Positions 17,132 through 25,915 are shown, counted from the stretch's first letter. The stretch is 42,027 nucleotides of DNA from a bacterium MnTg02 (GCA_008974985.1 BFAS01000164.1:1-42027), one strand, 5' to 3'. Notes: generated from the letters alone by a model not told the origin. Numbers and translations: made by a program.

Positions 17132-17950
17132 ATGTTGAAGCAAAATAACGACCCCCGGAAGAACCATGCGACCTCCCCTCTCCTAAGCGAGCGCCGGGGT
17201 GCAATCTTAATTTTGACCATGAACAGGCCCGCGGCCCGGAACAGTCTTTCCGAGGAGCTTTTGGGGGCCTTGCTTTCCGAGTTTGAGACAATTTCCGGGG
17301 ATCAAGACATCCGCGCCGTCATTTTGACGGGCAACGGGCCTGTCTTTTCCGCCGGCCACGACATGAAGGAATTGATGGCGCATCGCCCGGATTCCGATGA
17401 CGGGCGCGCCTATTTCGAAAAAATCTTCGCCCTAAGCTCGGAACTCATGCAGGCGATTACCGGCTCGCCTAAGCCTGTGATTGCCGCCGCTCAAGGAACG
17501 GCCACGGCCGCCGGCTGCCAACTCGTCGCCAGTTGCGACTTGGCGGTCGCCAGCGAAGAGGCAAAATTTTGCACGCCCGGCGTGAATATCGGGCTCTTTT
17601 GTTCGACACCGTCCGTGGCGCTCTCGCGCAACGTTCCGCGCAAGCGCGCTATGGAAATGTTGCTCCTGGGCGAAATGATATCCGCCCATGACGCGCAAAC
17701 CTATGGGTTGGTCAACCGTGTCGTCGGACGCGATGCGGTTTTAGACGCGGCTCTTGCCATGGCGGAACTTATCGCCTCAAAGCCTCCTGAAACCATCGCT
17801 CTCGGCAAGCAGGCTTTTTATCAGCATTTGGATTTGTCTTTGGACAAGGCCTACGACCACGCAGCAGAAGCAATGGTTCGAAACATGCTGATTGACGAGG
17901 CCAAAGAGGGCATATCCGCTTTTCTGGAGAAGCGGAAACCGAAATGGTAA
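17132..17950 (+). CDS. crotonase-fold protein (ECHDC3-like), probably not a classical hydratase
   Basis: Enoyl-CoA hydratase/isomerase superfamily, 272 residues from the ATG at 17132; the track's TTG adds 13 unsupported residues. The CoA-binding and oxyanion region FSAGHDMKEL and the helix ASCDLAVASEEAKF are clear. Where classical crotonase has the two catalytic glutamates, this protein shows AAGCQLVA (Gln) and CTPGVNIGLF (Gly). Ordinary hydration is therefore doubtful, as in ECHDC3-type members. It forms a same-strand group with the CoA-binding protein, overlapping or adjoining it, and with metY. Confidence 0.85.
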   Translation: MLKQNNDPRKNHATSPLLSERRGAILILTMNRPAARNSLSEELLGALLSEFETISGDQDIRAVILTGNGPVFSAGHDMKELMAHRPDSDDGRAYFEKIFALSSELMQAITGSPKPVIAAAQGTATAAGCQLVASCDLAVASEEAKFCTPGVNIGLFCSTPSVALSRNVPRKRAMEMLLLGEMISAHDAQTYGLVNRVVGRDAVLDAALAMAELIASKPPETIALGKQAFYQHLDLSLDKAYDHAAEAMVRNMLIDEAKEGISAFLEKRKPKW

Positions 17951-17979
17951 GGCATCTTAACCGCCCCACTCACTCCGTT

Positions 17980-18501
17980 ATGAACCACGACGCTTATAGC
18001 GACCGATATATTTTAGATATTCTCAACACGCACAAAATCATCGCCATGGTCGGCGCCAGCGCCAACAAGGTCCGGCCGAGCTATTTCGCTATGAAATATC
18101 TCATGGCGAAGGGATATCGTATCATTCCGGTCAATCCGGGCTTGGCCGGCCAGAACATACTTGGTCAGACGGTTTACAGCCGTGTGACAGAAATCGGCGA
18201 ACCTGTCGGCATCGTCGATATTTTCCGCAATTCCGAGGCCGCTCTCGCCATTACCAAGGATGCCATTACGATTGGCGCGAAAGTTGTTTGGATGCAGCTC
18301 GGCGTGCGCAATGACGAAGCAGCGGCACTCGCCGAGCAGGCCGGACTCAAAGTCGTGATGAACCGCTGTCCTAAAATCGAATATGGCCGGCACTCCGGCG
18401 AGATCAGCTGGGCGGGCGTAAATTCGAGGACGATATCGAGTGTCCGCCCGAAGCTCGCCCCTAGAGGCTATCAGCACAGGCTCATTCGCTCATCCGATTA
18501 G
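17980..18501 (+). CDS. CoA-binding domain protein (YccU family)
   Basis: Small Rossmann-fold protein of the succinyl-CoA-synthetase-like CoA_binding family, 173 residues from MNHDAYSDRY. The nucleotide-binding start IAMVGASANKVRPSYF and the segments GYRIIPVNPG, GIVDIFRNSE and VWMQLGVRN are diagnostic. Function in the cell is not established for the family. An alternative ATG at 17944 overlaps the upstream stop by seven bases and would add 12 residues; the later start better matches relatives. It sits between the crotonase-fold gene and metY. Confidence 0.87.
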   Translation: MNHDAYSDRYILDILNTHKIIAMVGASANKVRPSYFAMKYLMAKGYRIIPVNPGLAGQNILGQTVYSRVTEIGEPVGIVDIFRNSEAALAITKDAITIGAKVVWMQLGVRNDEAAALAEQAGLKVVMNRCPKIEYGRHSGEISWAGVNSRTISSVRPKLAPRGYQHRLIRSSD

Positions 18502-18520
18502 GATCTATCTTTTTGTTTTT

Positions 18521-18571
18521 AAGCATTTTCCGGGCGGAAAACCGCGCACACTTTTCCTGAAAATGCTCTAG
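18521..18571. repeat. family B palindromic repeat (single module)
   Basis: AAGCATTTTCCGGGCGGAAA through TTTTCCTGAAAATGCTCTAG is module 1 of the CTAG family in inverse orientation, ending in CTAG. It lies between the CoA-binding gene and metY. Confidence 0.8.
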
Positions 18572-18581
18572 CCGAGTTGAT

Positions 18582-18636
18582 CCGCGACAATAGTGGCCCT
18601 TGGTTCGCCACGGCAATCACGCTAAAGATCCGGCCA
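18582..18636 (+). promoter_or_regulatory. possible SAM-II-like riboswitch upstream of metY
   Basis: GCGA pairs with TCGC around a 17-base loop. Twelve bases later comes GCTAAAG, then CCGGCC, which could pair with GGCC in the loop to form a pseudoknot. Loop length, the 12-base linker and GCTAAA all fit SAM-II geometry, and SAM-II often precedes methionine genes in alphaproteobacteria. The usual U-rich loop sequence is poor, so this is a tentative call. Confidence 0.3.
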
Positions 18637-18670
18637 ATCGTTTGGGTAGTTAAGAATTTGGGAGCCACAC

Positions 18671-19957
18671 ATGGTTATGGAAAAAGCGCCAGCCTTCAGC
18701 ACACTCGCAATTCACGCCGGCGCGCAGCCAGATCCGGCAACCGGCGCCAGGGCAACGCCAATTTATCAAACGACCTCTTATGTGTTTGACGATGTCGATC
18801 ACGCCGCGGCGCTCTTTAATCTTGAGACCTTCGGCAACATCTACACCCGCATTATGAATCCAACCCAAGCCGTCTTGGAGGAGCGGGTCGCGGCGCTAGA
18901 AGGTGGAACGGCGGCATTGGCCGTGGCCTCCGGGCACGCGGCGCAGTGCGTCATCTTTCATACGCTCCTCTCGCCGGGCGACGAATTTGTCGCGGCGCGG
19001 CAACTCTATGGAGGATCGATCAATCAATTCAATCATGCCTTCAAAAAGTTCGGCTGGACGGTTGCATGGGCGGATGCGGATGATATTTCGAGCTTCGAGC
19101 AAGCCCTCTCACCGAATACCAAAGCCATCTTTATTGAATCCATCGCCAATCCAGGAGGCATCGTTACGGATATCGAGGCGATCGCCAAGATCGCGAAGAC
19201 CGCAGGCGTGCCCCTCATTGTCGATAACACACTTGCAACACCCTATCTCTGCCAGGCTAAGGCCCACGGCGCAGACATCATTGTTCATTCACTGACCAAA
19301 TTTCTCGGCGGTCATGGCAATTCGGTCGGCGGCGTCATCGTCGATTGCGGAACGTTTGATTGGATCGGCAGCGGCAAATATCCAACGCTTTCCGAACCGT
19401 GCGAAAGCTATAACGGCATCATATTCGCGGAGACGTTTGGCGATTTTGCATTCGCCATTGCCTGCCGGGTCCTTGCCTTAAGAGATTTGGGCCCATGCAT
19501 TTCGCCGTTCAATGCCTTCCTGATCCTGACCGGCATCGAAACATTGCCGCTTCGCCTGCAAGCCCATTCCGACAACGCGGCCGCGGTCGCCGCATGGCTG
19601 CAAACTCATGACAAAGTGGTTTGGGTCAATTACGCCGGGCTCGATGGAAATCGCTACCAATCATTGGCTAAAAAATATTGTCCCAAGGGCGCAGGCGCTG
19701 TCTTCACGTTCGGCTTGCAGGGGGGCTATGAGGCCGGTGTCAATCTGGTGGGTAAGGTCAATCTCTTTAGCCATCTCGCTAATATTGGCGACACGCGCAG
19801 CTTGATCATTCACCCCGCATCAACGACCCATAGCCAACTCACGCCAGACCAGCGCCGCTCAGCAGGTGCCGGCGACGATGTCGTTCGCCTATCGGTCGGG
19901 CTTGAGGATAAGGATGATATTATCGCCGATCTCGACCAAGCACTCGCACAGATTTAA
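18671..19957 (+). CDS. metY: O-acetylhomoserine aminocarboxypropyltransferase (sulfhydrylase)
   Basis: PLP enzyme of the Cys/Met metabolism family that makes homocysteine from O-acetylhomoserine and sulfide. The 428-residue protein has TPIYQTTSYVFDD (29-41), the PLP-phosphate region SGHAAQ, IVDNTLATPY, and the Schiff-base lysine in VHSLTKFLGGHGN (Lys210). GGGAG precedes the ATG. With hom in the same window it links aspartate-family carbon flow to methionine. It ends just before repeat A copy 3 and converges on COX15. Confidence 0.94.
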   Translation: MVMEKAPAFSTLAIHAGAQPDPATGARATPIYQTTSYVFDDVDHAAALFNLETFGNIYTRIMNPTQAVLEERVAALEGGTAALAVASGHAAQCVIFHTLLSPGDEFVAARQLYGGSINQFNHAFKKFGWTVAWADADDISSFEQALSPNTKAIFIESIANPGGIVTDIEAIAKIAKTAGVPLIVDNTLATPYLCQAKAHGADIIVHSLTKFLGGHGNSVGGVIVDCGTFDWIGSGKYPTLSEPCESYNGIIFAETFGDFAFAIACRVLALRDLGPCISPFNAFLILTGIETLPLRLQAHSDNAAAVAAWLQTHDKVVWVNYAGLDGNRYQSLAKKYCPKGAGAVFTFGLQGGYEAGVNLVGKVNLFSHLANIGDTRSLIIHPASTTHSQLTPDQRRSAGAGDDVVRLSVGLEDKDDIIADLDQALAQI

Positions 19958-19975
19958 GGCCTACATGCCGTATTC

Positions 19976-20102
19976 ATACCATCGGTCATTTCCAATGACC
20001 GATGGGCGTTCAGACGCCACGCAGGCTTACGCACCATAAGGTGCGACGCGCAGTCGCGCTTGCCAAAGGAAATTATGAGTCAATCATAATGTCCTTTGGT
20101 AT
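19976..20102 (+). repeat. family A structured repeat, copy 3
   Basis: A 127-bp element from ATACCATCGG to CTTTGGTAT. The hairpins are ATCGGTCATT/AATGACCGAT (10 bp), GGCGT/ACGCC, GCACC/GGTGC, GCGAC/GTCGC and CCAAAGGAAATTATG with CATAATGTCCTTTGG (one mismatch). It fills the gap between convergent metY and COX15, and its last base is the first base of the COX15 stop codon on the plus strand. Confidence 0.88.
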
Positions 20103-21208
20103 CACTGTGCCATTGCGGGCTGCGCTGACCGAGGACTGTTTTGCGGTGTCAGTAGACCGTGCAATTGGTAGAGCGCCAGTGCGAATACGATCACGGCGCC
20201 ACCTTGGTGCGCAAGTCCGAGCGAAATCGGGACCTGCATCAGCAACGTCCATATGCCCAGCGCTGCTTGGATAAAGATCGCAAGAAGAAGGATCGCTGAG
20301 CGAACCAATGCACTCCCTTCCCCGTACCTGTTTCCGGTCTGCACCGTATGGATGACCGCCCAAATCAAACCGGCATAGGCGACCACGCGATGGTTGAACT
20401 GTACTGTCGCGACATTCTCGAACAGGTTCAGATACCAGGGCGTCATCTCGAAGAGGCCACCCGGCACCAAGGCGCCATCCATCAGGGGCCACGTATTGTG
20501 GGACAATCCCGCGTCGAGCCCGGCGACAAGTGCGCCCAGATTAATTTGAAGAAAGAGGAGCGCAACCAGCCCCCCGGCGGATAACACCAACCGGCGATCC
20601 TTTATCGACTGCGTCGCCAGCCCTTTTGTGCCGCCGGTGCTGAGCGCCAGCCAAAAAATATAGCCGAATAGGATGATCGCGAGACCGAGATGGGCCGCAA
20701 GCCTATATTGGCTGACATCGACCCGGTCGACGAGACCGCTCATCACCATGTACCAGCCAAGCAAACCCTGAAGCCCTCCCAATACGAACATTCCGACGAT
20801 CCATGGAATGAGCCACCGTTCAATTTGCCCCGTCAGCCAAAAAAACAGAAACGGAAGTGCAACCGCGAAACCGATAAACCGGCCCAAAAACCGGTGAGCC
20901 CATTCCCACCAGAATATCTTCTTGAAGGCACCGAGGGTCATTCCCTTATTGATGCGCTGATATTCCGGAATTTGCTGATATTTCTCAAAGGCGTCCTGCC
21001 AATCCCCTGCGCTCAATGGCGGTACCATGCCGACGATCGGTTTCCACTCCGTGATCGACAAACCGGAGTCCGTGAGCCGTGTCGCCCCGCCAACAATAAT
21101 CATGAGAAAGATCAAACCACAAAGAACGAAGAGCCAAGCCCGTATCCAGGGCATCGTCGTGGCGGCTTTGCCTATGCGATCAGCTCTGCTCTCCGTTACG
21201 CTCGCCAT
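20102..21208 (-). CDS. ctaA: heme A synthase (COX15/CtaA)
   Basis: Integral membrane monooxygenase converting heme O to heme A for cytochrome aa3 oxidases. It has 368 residues from the ATG at 21208. Eight transmembrane segments are readable. Histidines expected to ligate heme are in EWAHRFLGRFIG, RLAAHLGL, QFNHRVVAYAG and GLAHQGGA. WKPIVGMVPPLS is typical of the alphaproteobacterial type. The TGA stop abuts repeat A copy 3. In related genomes it lies near rplM-rpsI, consistent with this neighbourhood. Confidence 0.95.
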   Translation of the reverse strand: MASVTESRADRIGKAATTMPWIRAWLFVLCGLIFLMIIVGGATRLTDSGLSITEWKPIVGMVPPLSAGDWQDAFEKYQQIPEYQRINKGMTLGAFKKIFWWEWAHRFLGRFIGFAVALPFLFFWLTGQIERWLIPWIVGMFVLGGLQGLLGWYMVMSGLVDRVDVSQYRLAAHLGLAIILFGYIFWLALSTGGTKGLATQSIKDRRLVLSAGGLVALLFLQINLGALVAGLDAGLSHNTWPLMDGALVPGGLFEMTPWYLNLFENVATVQFNHRVVAYAGLIWAVIHTVQTGNRYGEGSALVRSAILLLAIFIQAALGIWTLLMQVPISLGLAHQGGAVIVFALALYQLHGLLTPQNSPRSAQPAMAQ

Positions 21209-21211
21209 CAA

Positions 21212-21490
21212 ACTGTTCCGCTATCGCTCATATTGCTGGCCTGAATTTGGCATGTGCCATCGCTATTGTCAGCTTACAAAGTCACGATCGCCTCGCAAGG
21301 TCATTGTCGGCTTATCTCCTGCGGCCAAACACCGCTCATCGTTGGAATTCATGCGGTCCCGGCGCGCACATTTGCGAGAGTGTCCGACACGCGCCACTGC
21401 TCAGGACCCTTTTCCAACACGGCTGAAAGATTAGACAGAGGCGAGAGGTCAAAGAGACACAATCACACCGGCAATGACCGCACCCTCAAA
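21212..21490. other. non-coding or decayed region upstream of COX15
   Basis: No supported gene. On the minus strand a short frame (about 37 codons ending near 21357, with EKGPEQWRVSDTLANVRAG) has protein-like composition but no start or recognised family. It may be a further remnant of the decayed locus at 21491-22310. Confidence 0.4.
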
Positions 21491-22310
21491 TCAGCTCTCA
21501 GGCAAAGACGGGTTGACTCTGCGAATGAGTTTCTTCCGCGATAGCGATTTCACGAGCGTTCCGACATCATCTTCAAAGCGCACCCTCTCGACGCCGGGGA
21601 AAGCTGCGCTAAGTATGTCTTTGACATCTGTTTTGGTCGTGGGCTCAGCGAACAAACTCCATATATTGGAAGCCGTTGGATTGAGGTGGTGGATTGATTT
21701 CCCCTCTGGATCAGCAAGAAACTGTTCCGAGTCAACCGCCTGGACCGACACACCCGGACTTTGCTGGTAAAAATCGGAACTCTTATCGGCTTGATAATAG
21801 ACAATCTCAGAGCCGTCCGGCGGCGGCGCGATCTCGGTTTCTTTTCTTTCCCGGGCATAGACGTCCCAGTCTGAAAAAATGTCCTTGAGCAGTGCGACCG
21901 CATCCTCGGCGCGATCATAGCTCAGCCGAAAACAAGGCGAGCTTGCAATGAGGTTCCCTAAAATCTTAAGGACGTCGCCAGAATGCTTTCGCCTGCCAAA
22001 ATTTTACCGGACGGCATGATGCAGAATTTCACTATCATCAAGCGGAGTGATTTTGACCTCGGCACCCTCTTCACGCTCAAGCAACACAAATCCGCCGATC
22101 GGCGCCGTTGAACCGCGCTCTGCAAGCTCAGTTTCGCTCAGGTCGGGATAAAGGTAGCGCTCGCTTTCTGGCCCCCGCCGGTCTTTGAGAAAATTCAGTG
22201 TCTCGTCGGCGAGGTTTTCGGGCAACGGCAATCTAAGGCGGGGTGAGACCCCTGTCGCCAGAAAACTCGGACAGGAAAGCGCGTCATTTCGATATAGGCG
22301 CCGGGTGGCT
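21491..22310 (-). pseudogene. decayed HPr-kinase-like C-terminus with in-frame PqqD-like domain
   Basis: The minus-strand frame starts as LRLPLPENLADETLNFLKD, RYLYPDLSETELAERG and PIGGFVLLEREEGAEVKITP, the C-terminal half of HprK-related kinases. After HHAVR comes TAA (22004-22006), probably CAA mutated, since NFGRRKHSGDVLKILGNL and FRLSYDRAEDAVALL continue the same domain in the same frame. The open frame runs on without a start into a PqqD-like peptide-chaperone domain (SIHHLNPTASNIWSLF, EDDVGTLVKSLSRKKLIRR). The kinase N-terminus with the Walker A motif is absent. The track's 86-residue ORF from GTG at 21751 is the PqqD part. Intact relatives accompany ribosomal-peptide-type systems; here it looks non-functional. 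Confidence 0.65.
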
Positions 22311-22691
22311 AAGTGGATTTTGACCGAGCCAAAAAATACCCATAGCCCAAGCCATTGAAGCATAACCGAATATGCTGCCAGTCAGCTGTAGACCGCCAAT
22401 GAAATGTCGACATTGCATCTGCGCACAGCGACCTTTGCCACTCTGATCCGTGAGCACGCCAGCAATCATTTTATTTTTTGCGAAAGATCGAAATTTGAGA
22501 TGTCGAGCGGTTCGCGCAGCGGCGAAAACGAATGATCCCCGATGGACCGCAATCCCGGGCCGTCCCAACAATTTCTTGGACGTTTTCGTCTATCTTTCTG
22601 TTTCTAGAAGCATAATCCCGAATAGCATGCCCTCGGCATATTCCGAGGGTGAGAAGCCGTTTTCGGATAACATCATGCCTAAACAAAGAGA
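22311..22691. other. intergenic region, no gene seen
   Basis: The overlapping ORFs give low-complexity shadow translations. It includes a short CCTCGG/CCGAGG hairpin (around 22631-22648) and a sequence leading into the family B repeat at 22692. The missing kinase N-terminus could not be found here. Confidence 0.5.
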
Positions 22692-22733
22692 TAGAGCGTG
22701 GTTCTGATCCCGTCAGAACTGATAATGCTCTAG
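22692..22733. repeat. family B-like palindromic repeat
   Basis: TAGAGC at one end and GCTCTAG at the other enclose the stem GTTCTGA/TCAGAAC. It is immediately downstream of tRNA-Pro on the minus strand, so it could also shape the tRNA transcript end. Confidence 0.65.
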
Positions 22734-22743
22734 AAGCAATATT

Positions 22744-22821
22744 TGGTCGGAGCGGGGAGATTTGAACTCCCGACCCCCGGTCCCCCAGACCGGTGCGCTA
22801 ACCGGACTGCGCCACGCTCCG
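22744..22821 (-). tRNA. tRNA-Pro (GGG anticodon), CCA encoded
   Basis: On the minus strand the acceptor stem CGGAGCG/CGCTCCG, D arm GCGC...GCGC, anticodon stem CCGGT/ACCGG with loop CTGGGGG (anticodon GGG), variable loop, T arm GGGAG-TTCAAAT-CTCCC, discriminator A and an encoded CCA are all present. It reads proline CCC/CCU codons. It lies upstream of COX15 and downstream of merR, a position often seen for tRNA-Pro beside the alphaproteobacterial ihfA-merR pair. Confidence 0.97.
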
Positions 22822-23012
22822 ATGCCAGTTGGGTGGTTGTGCCTGTTCTTATTCAGCTGGTCAATAAGAAAGCTCCGGACGGCCAATGCCCGAGATGCCA
22901 CCAAATCTTTGGTTGCGTACCGGGAACCGCCACCCAGTAATAGTCGCTCACGCCAAATGGCCCTCGCAAATAACGAGCGACGCCACACCTGAAAAGCGTT
23001 GCAATATGCCGC

Positions 23013-23516
23013 CTAGTCCTGCGTCTGCGTCAATCGCTTGCGGCACTTCTCAAGTTCATCGACCGCATTATGGAGAAGATCATGATGGGCTGGATCTAGT
23101 GATCGCGTCTCAGTAGGCAAACCTTTGCCAGAGATAGCCCTTTCTCCATTCCGCATAACGCCACTGCTGCCGAAAGCCTCTTGCGCCGCTTCCTTGGCGA
23201 GATCTGGGATCTCGGCATTTTCTTGCACGTCGTCAATGAGTGAATCATGCCTGCCGCGATTTTTGACATGTTCTACGCCGTCGCGCCGCAATATCTGCTG
23301 TACGCCACGAATTGTATAGCCATCATCATAAAGCAGCTGGCGTATGCCCCGAAGCAAATCAATGTCTTCGGGCCGGTAATAGCGCCGCCCGCCACCACGC
23401 TTCATTGGCCTTAATTGTGAAAATTTCGCTTCCCAAAAACGCAGAACGTGCTTTGGTACGTTTAGCTCAGTAGCAACTTCGCTAATCGTACGAAATGCAT
23501 CCGCCGATTTTTCCAA
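23013..23516 (-). CDS. MerR-family transcriptional regulator
   Basis: 167-residue DNA-binding protein with an N-terminal winged-helix MerR domain ([41 protein letters not shown]) and a C-terminal region ending in a helical EKCRKRLTQ segment. There is no cysteine cluster for metal sensing, so it belongs to the housekeeping MerR type found next to ihfA in alphaproteobacteria. TTG is the only start that keeps the whole DNA-binding domain. It is 34 bases downstream of ihfA. Target genes are unknown. Confidence 0.88.
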   Translation of the reverse strand: MEKSADAFRTISEVATELNVPKHVLRFWEAKFSQLRPMKRGGGRRYYRPEDIDLLRGIRQLLYDDGYTIRGVQQILRRDGVEHVKNRGRHDSLIDDVQENAEIPDLAKEAAQEAFGSSGVMRNGERAISGKGLPTETRSLDPAHHDLLHNAVDELEKCRKRLTQTQD

Positions 23517-23550
23517 GACCGCCCCCGAAGGTCAGAATGATCGAAATATG

Positions 23551-23868
23551 CTATTCAGCCGCCTTCCTGCTCGTCAAAGCGCTATTTATGCGCTCCTTCA
23601 TAATTGCGCTGGCCCGGAATACGAGAACCCGGCGGGGTGTAATTGGAACCTCTTTACCCGTTTTGGGGTTCCGCCCCATCCTTTGCGCTTTCTCCCGAAT
23701 CCCGAAGGACCCGAAGGATGACAGCTTAACTGATTCTCCACGTTCAAGGCTTGCAGCAATTTCTTTTAGAACTAATTCGACAATTTCAGCAGATTCGTTC
23801 CGCGGCAACCCAACTCTTTGCACCACGGCATCCGCAAGATCGGCTCTTGTTAAAGTATTCCCATACAT
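23551..23868 (-). CDS. ihfA: integration host factor subunit alpha
   Basis: 105-residue HU/IHF-family DNA-bending protein. The N-terminal dimerisation helices start [19 protein letters not shown]. The DNA-binding arm shows [26 protein letters not shown] with the conserved proline region. It partners IHF-beta, which is not in the window. It is first in a pair with merR. In relatives it follows fabH; here a plus-strand sensor gene intervenes. Confidence 0.95.
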   Translation of the reverse strand: MYGNTLTRADLADAVVQRVGLPRNESAEIVELVLKEIAASLERGESVKLSSFGSFGIREKAQRMGRNPKTGKEVPITPRRVLVFRASAIMKERINSALTSRKAAE

Positions 23869-24121
23869 CTGACCCGGCCTCCCTCCGCTGGGGCGAGTTC
23901 CCTGATGCTAATAGACAGGACGTTGATGGGTCAACGAATAAAGTCACCAATTCCTGATTTTGCAACATTATTTCAAAGAGTTGGACCATTCTGAACGGAA
24001 TTATGTACCGTTTTTCCTCAAACCCTTCATTGAACAAACCGGAGTGCGGTATTTAATCAGAATTAACACTATTTCAGCATCATGGTCATTCCATCGAAAT
24101 CCGATCGAATGAGCATTTGCG

Positions 24122-25837
24122 GTGCCCCTAACATTCAAGACTCAGTTTCAGCGGAAATTTGGCTGGCTGACACGCATCAAGCTAAATTTTGTATTTCTTG
24201 GCGTTGCAATTTTCAGCGTACTCGTGGCTGAGACCGTTTGGGTCGTTCCGGCCTTCTTGACCAAAGAAAATAATCTCTACGAACGCGTGGAAGAACGTGC
24301 CCGTATCGCCGTTATTGCTGCGATCGAGGATGCAAATTTTGAAGATGTTGCATTCACCGAGAAAATTGGAGAGCGGCTGATCCGTATCGGCGATATTCTG
24401 GGGGGGGCAATTTACGACAGCGAGGGCTCTCACATTGGCCGTTTCGGCGAATATCCAAGCCTTTCATGGATAAGCGCCCGCAAAGAAGGTTATGTCAGAT
24501 ATCGCGATCCCACAGCGTGCTGTCTCGACGTACTTCTAGCACCGGAGCAAACCGGTATCGAAAACGATTTGATTCTGCGTCTCGATATTACAAAGCTGAA
24601 TCGCGAGGTGCAAAGCCATCTGTCGAACTTGGCAATTATGGCGCTTATCAGTGCCCTAGTTTGCTGCTTCAGCATCGTTGGCCTTCTATATTATTTGGTC
24701 TCCAGGCCTGTTGCGAAGCTGGCGCGCGCGGCGGCGATGGCCGCTAAAGAACCGCAAAATGCTTCGCAATATGTCTTGAATTGGAAACGCAACGACGAAC
24801 TCGGAGACCTAGCAGAAGCCATAAATATTCTCGCCGAAAAAACCGCAAGCGTATATCGAAACGAACTTTACGTCGCCAAGCAGGTTATGTATCGAACGCG
24901 CCTCGCTATCATCCATTTCAACCCCAAAGGCCGTGTCATCGCCGCGAACCGTGCGGCATTGCGCCTCTTTGACACCAATGATTTACGCGCAATGCGGCAA
25001 GCCAATCCAAAGATGATGCGTTTTGAAAACAAGCTCGAAGGCGACCCTGTCGATGTCATCGAAAGTTTGAGCGAGGGGAGCTATGTCGAGGCGGGCTATG
25101 CGCTTACAAAACAAGGTGAAATTCCTTGTATTATTTCCGCTTCCCTGATGGTCAAGGCGAATGGCGATCCGCTGCGTTACGCGGCGACCTTCGTTCCAGC
25201 TCTCGATTATGCAAATGAAATCAAAAAACTCGAGGGCCAGCTGGCGGATCGCGAAACAGAGGCTGAGGAGCAAAAACGCCAATGGGCCGCGATGCGATTG
25301 GTTTCGGAAATCTATGACGACATCTTAGAATCAAGAAACAAAGCACAGCCGGATCAGCCAAAATTCGAGGATATCTCCATCCAGTCGAGCACGGATCAGT
25401 GGCTTGATCACGTCCGGGAACTCGGTTTGATCGTCGAACTTGAATGGGAAAACAAAGCACCCAAAGTTAGAGCAGACAAGATTGTCCTCAATGACGCGTA
25501 TCGGCGAATCTTGTCTTTCATTTTCCTGCGGAGCGAATTTGAAAATCCTATGTTGACGATAAAAGTGCAACAGACCAGCCAAAACACCGTGGAATTGACG
25601 GTCACCGATATTTCCTTGCGTGAGGGCCGCAACTATCTGCCGATAGAATACGAGCAATCTCATTGGAAACATGTCCTACCAATGGTCGCCAGCACGCTCC
25701 GAACCGAAGGCGGTGAGTTGCTGGACGCAAATGTTCGCCAAGGTTCGCCGAACGAAATAAGTTTCCGCTGGCCGCTAAACGCAACCCAAGCGAATGCCGC
25801 AAACAAAGGCCGAAACGTCGGTTCGGCTGCGGCTTAG
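24122..25837 (+). CDS. membrane sensor protein with HAMP, PAS-like and degenerate kinase domain
   Basis: 571-residue inner-membrane protein read from GTG. Helix 1 is at about 22-45, a periplasmic domain at 46-168 includes adjacent cysteines (TACCLDV), and helix 2 is at about 169-193. A HAMP region follows (SRPVAKLARAA to LGDLAEAINILAEK, 193-245), then a PAS-like domain (from about 256, IHFNPKGRVIAANRAALRLF) and a coiled coil (EIKKLEGQLADRETEAEEQK). The C-terminus resembles HATPase_c (DAYRRILSFIF, VELTVTD, LRTEGGELLDANV), but no phospho-accepting H-box or glycine-rich G1/G2 loops are seen. It is probably a pseudokinase or scaffold sensor. It is oriented against its neighbours ihfA and fabH. 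Confidence 0.75.
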   Translation: MPLTFKTQFQRKFGWLTRIKLNFVFLGVAIFSVLVAETVWVVPAFLTKENNLYERVEERARIAVIAAIEDANFEDVAFTEKIGERLIRIGDILGGAIYDSEGSHIGRFGEYPSLSWISARKEGYVRYRDPTACCLDVLLAPEQTGIENDLILRLDITKLNREVQSHLSNLAIMALISALVCCFSIVGLLYYLVSRPVAKLARAAAMAAKEPQNASQYVLNWKRNDELGDLAEAINILAEKTASVYRNELYVAKQVMYRTRLAIIHFNPKGRVIAANRAALRLFDTNDLRAMRQANPKMMRFENKLEGDPVDVIESLSEGSYVEAGYALTKQGEIPCIISASLMVKANGDPLRYAATFVPALDYANEIKKLEGQLADRETEAEEQKRQWAAMRLVSEIYDDILESRNKAQPDQPKFEDISIQSSTDQWLDHVRELGLIVELEWENKAPKVRADKIVLNDAYRRILSFIFLRSEFENPMLTIKVQQTSQNTVELTVTDISLREGRNYLPIEYEQSHWKHVLPMVASTLRTEGGELLDANVRQGSPNEISFRWPLNATQANAANKGRNVGSAAA

Positions 25838-25915
25838 CGCCCTTTTAAGGAATTCAGTCGTCGATGGCCAAAGCAATGAGCAATGAGAGGATATTTTCAA
25901 ACCTATCGCTTTTCA

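Noticed and set aside
21027-21434. 135-residue plus-strand ORF over the COX15 5' end
   Set aside because: Shadow of COX15 plus intergenic sequence; composition rich in Arg/Ser, no family pattern.
22284-22571. 95-residue minus-strand ORF as the missing kinase N-terminus
   Set aside because: It is in another frame, lacks a Walker A motif and overlaps the kinase-like fragment; no protein-like pattern.
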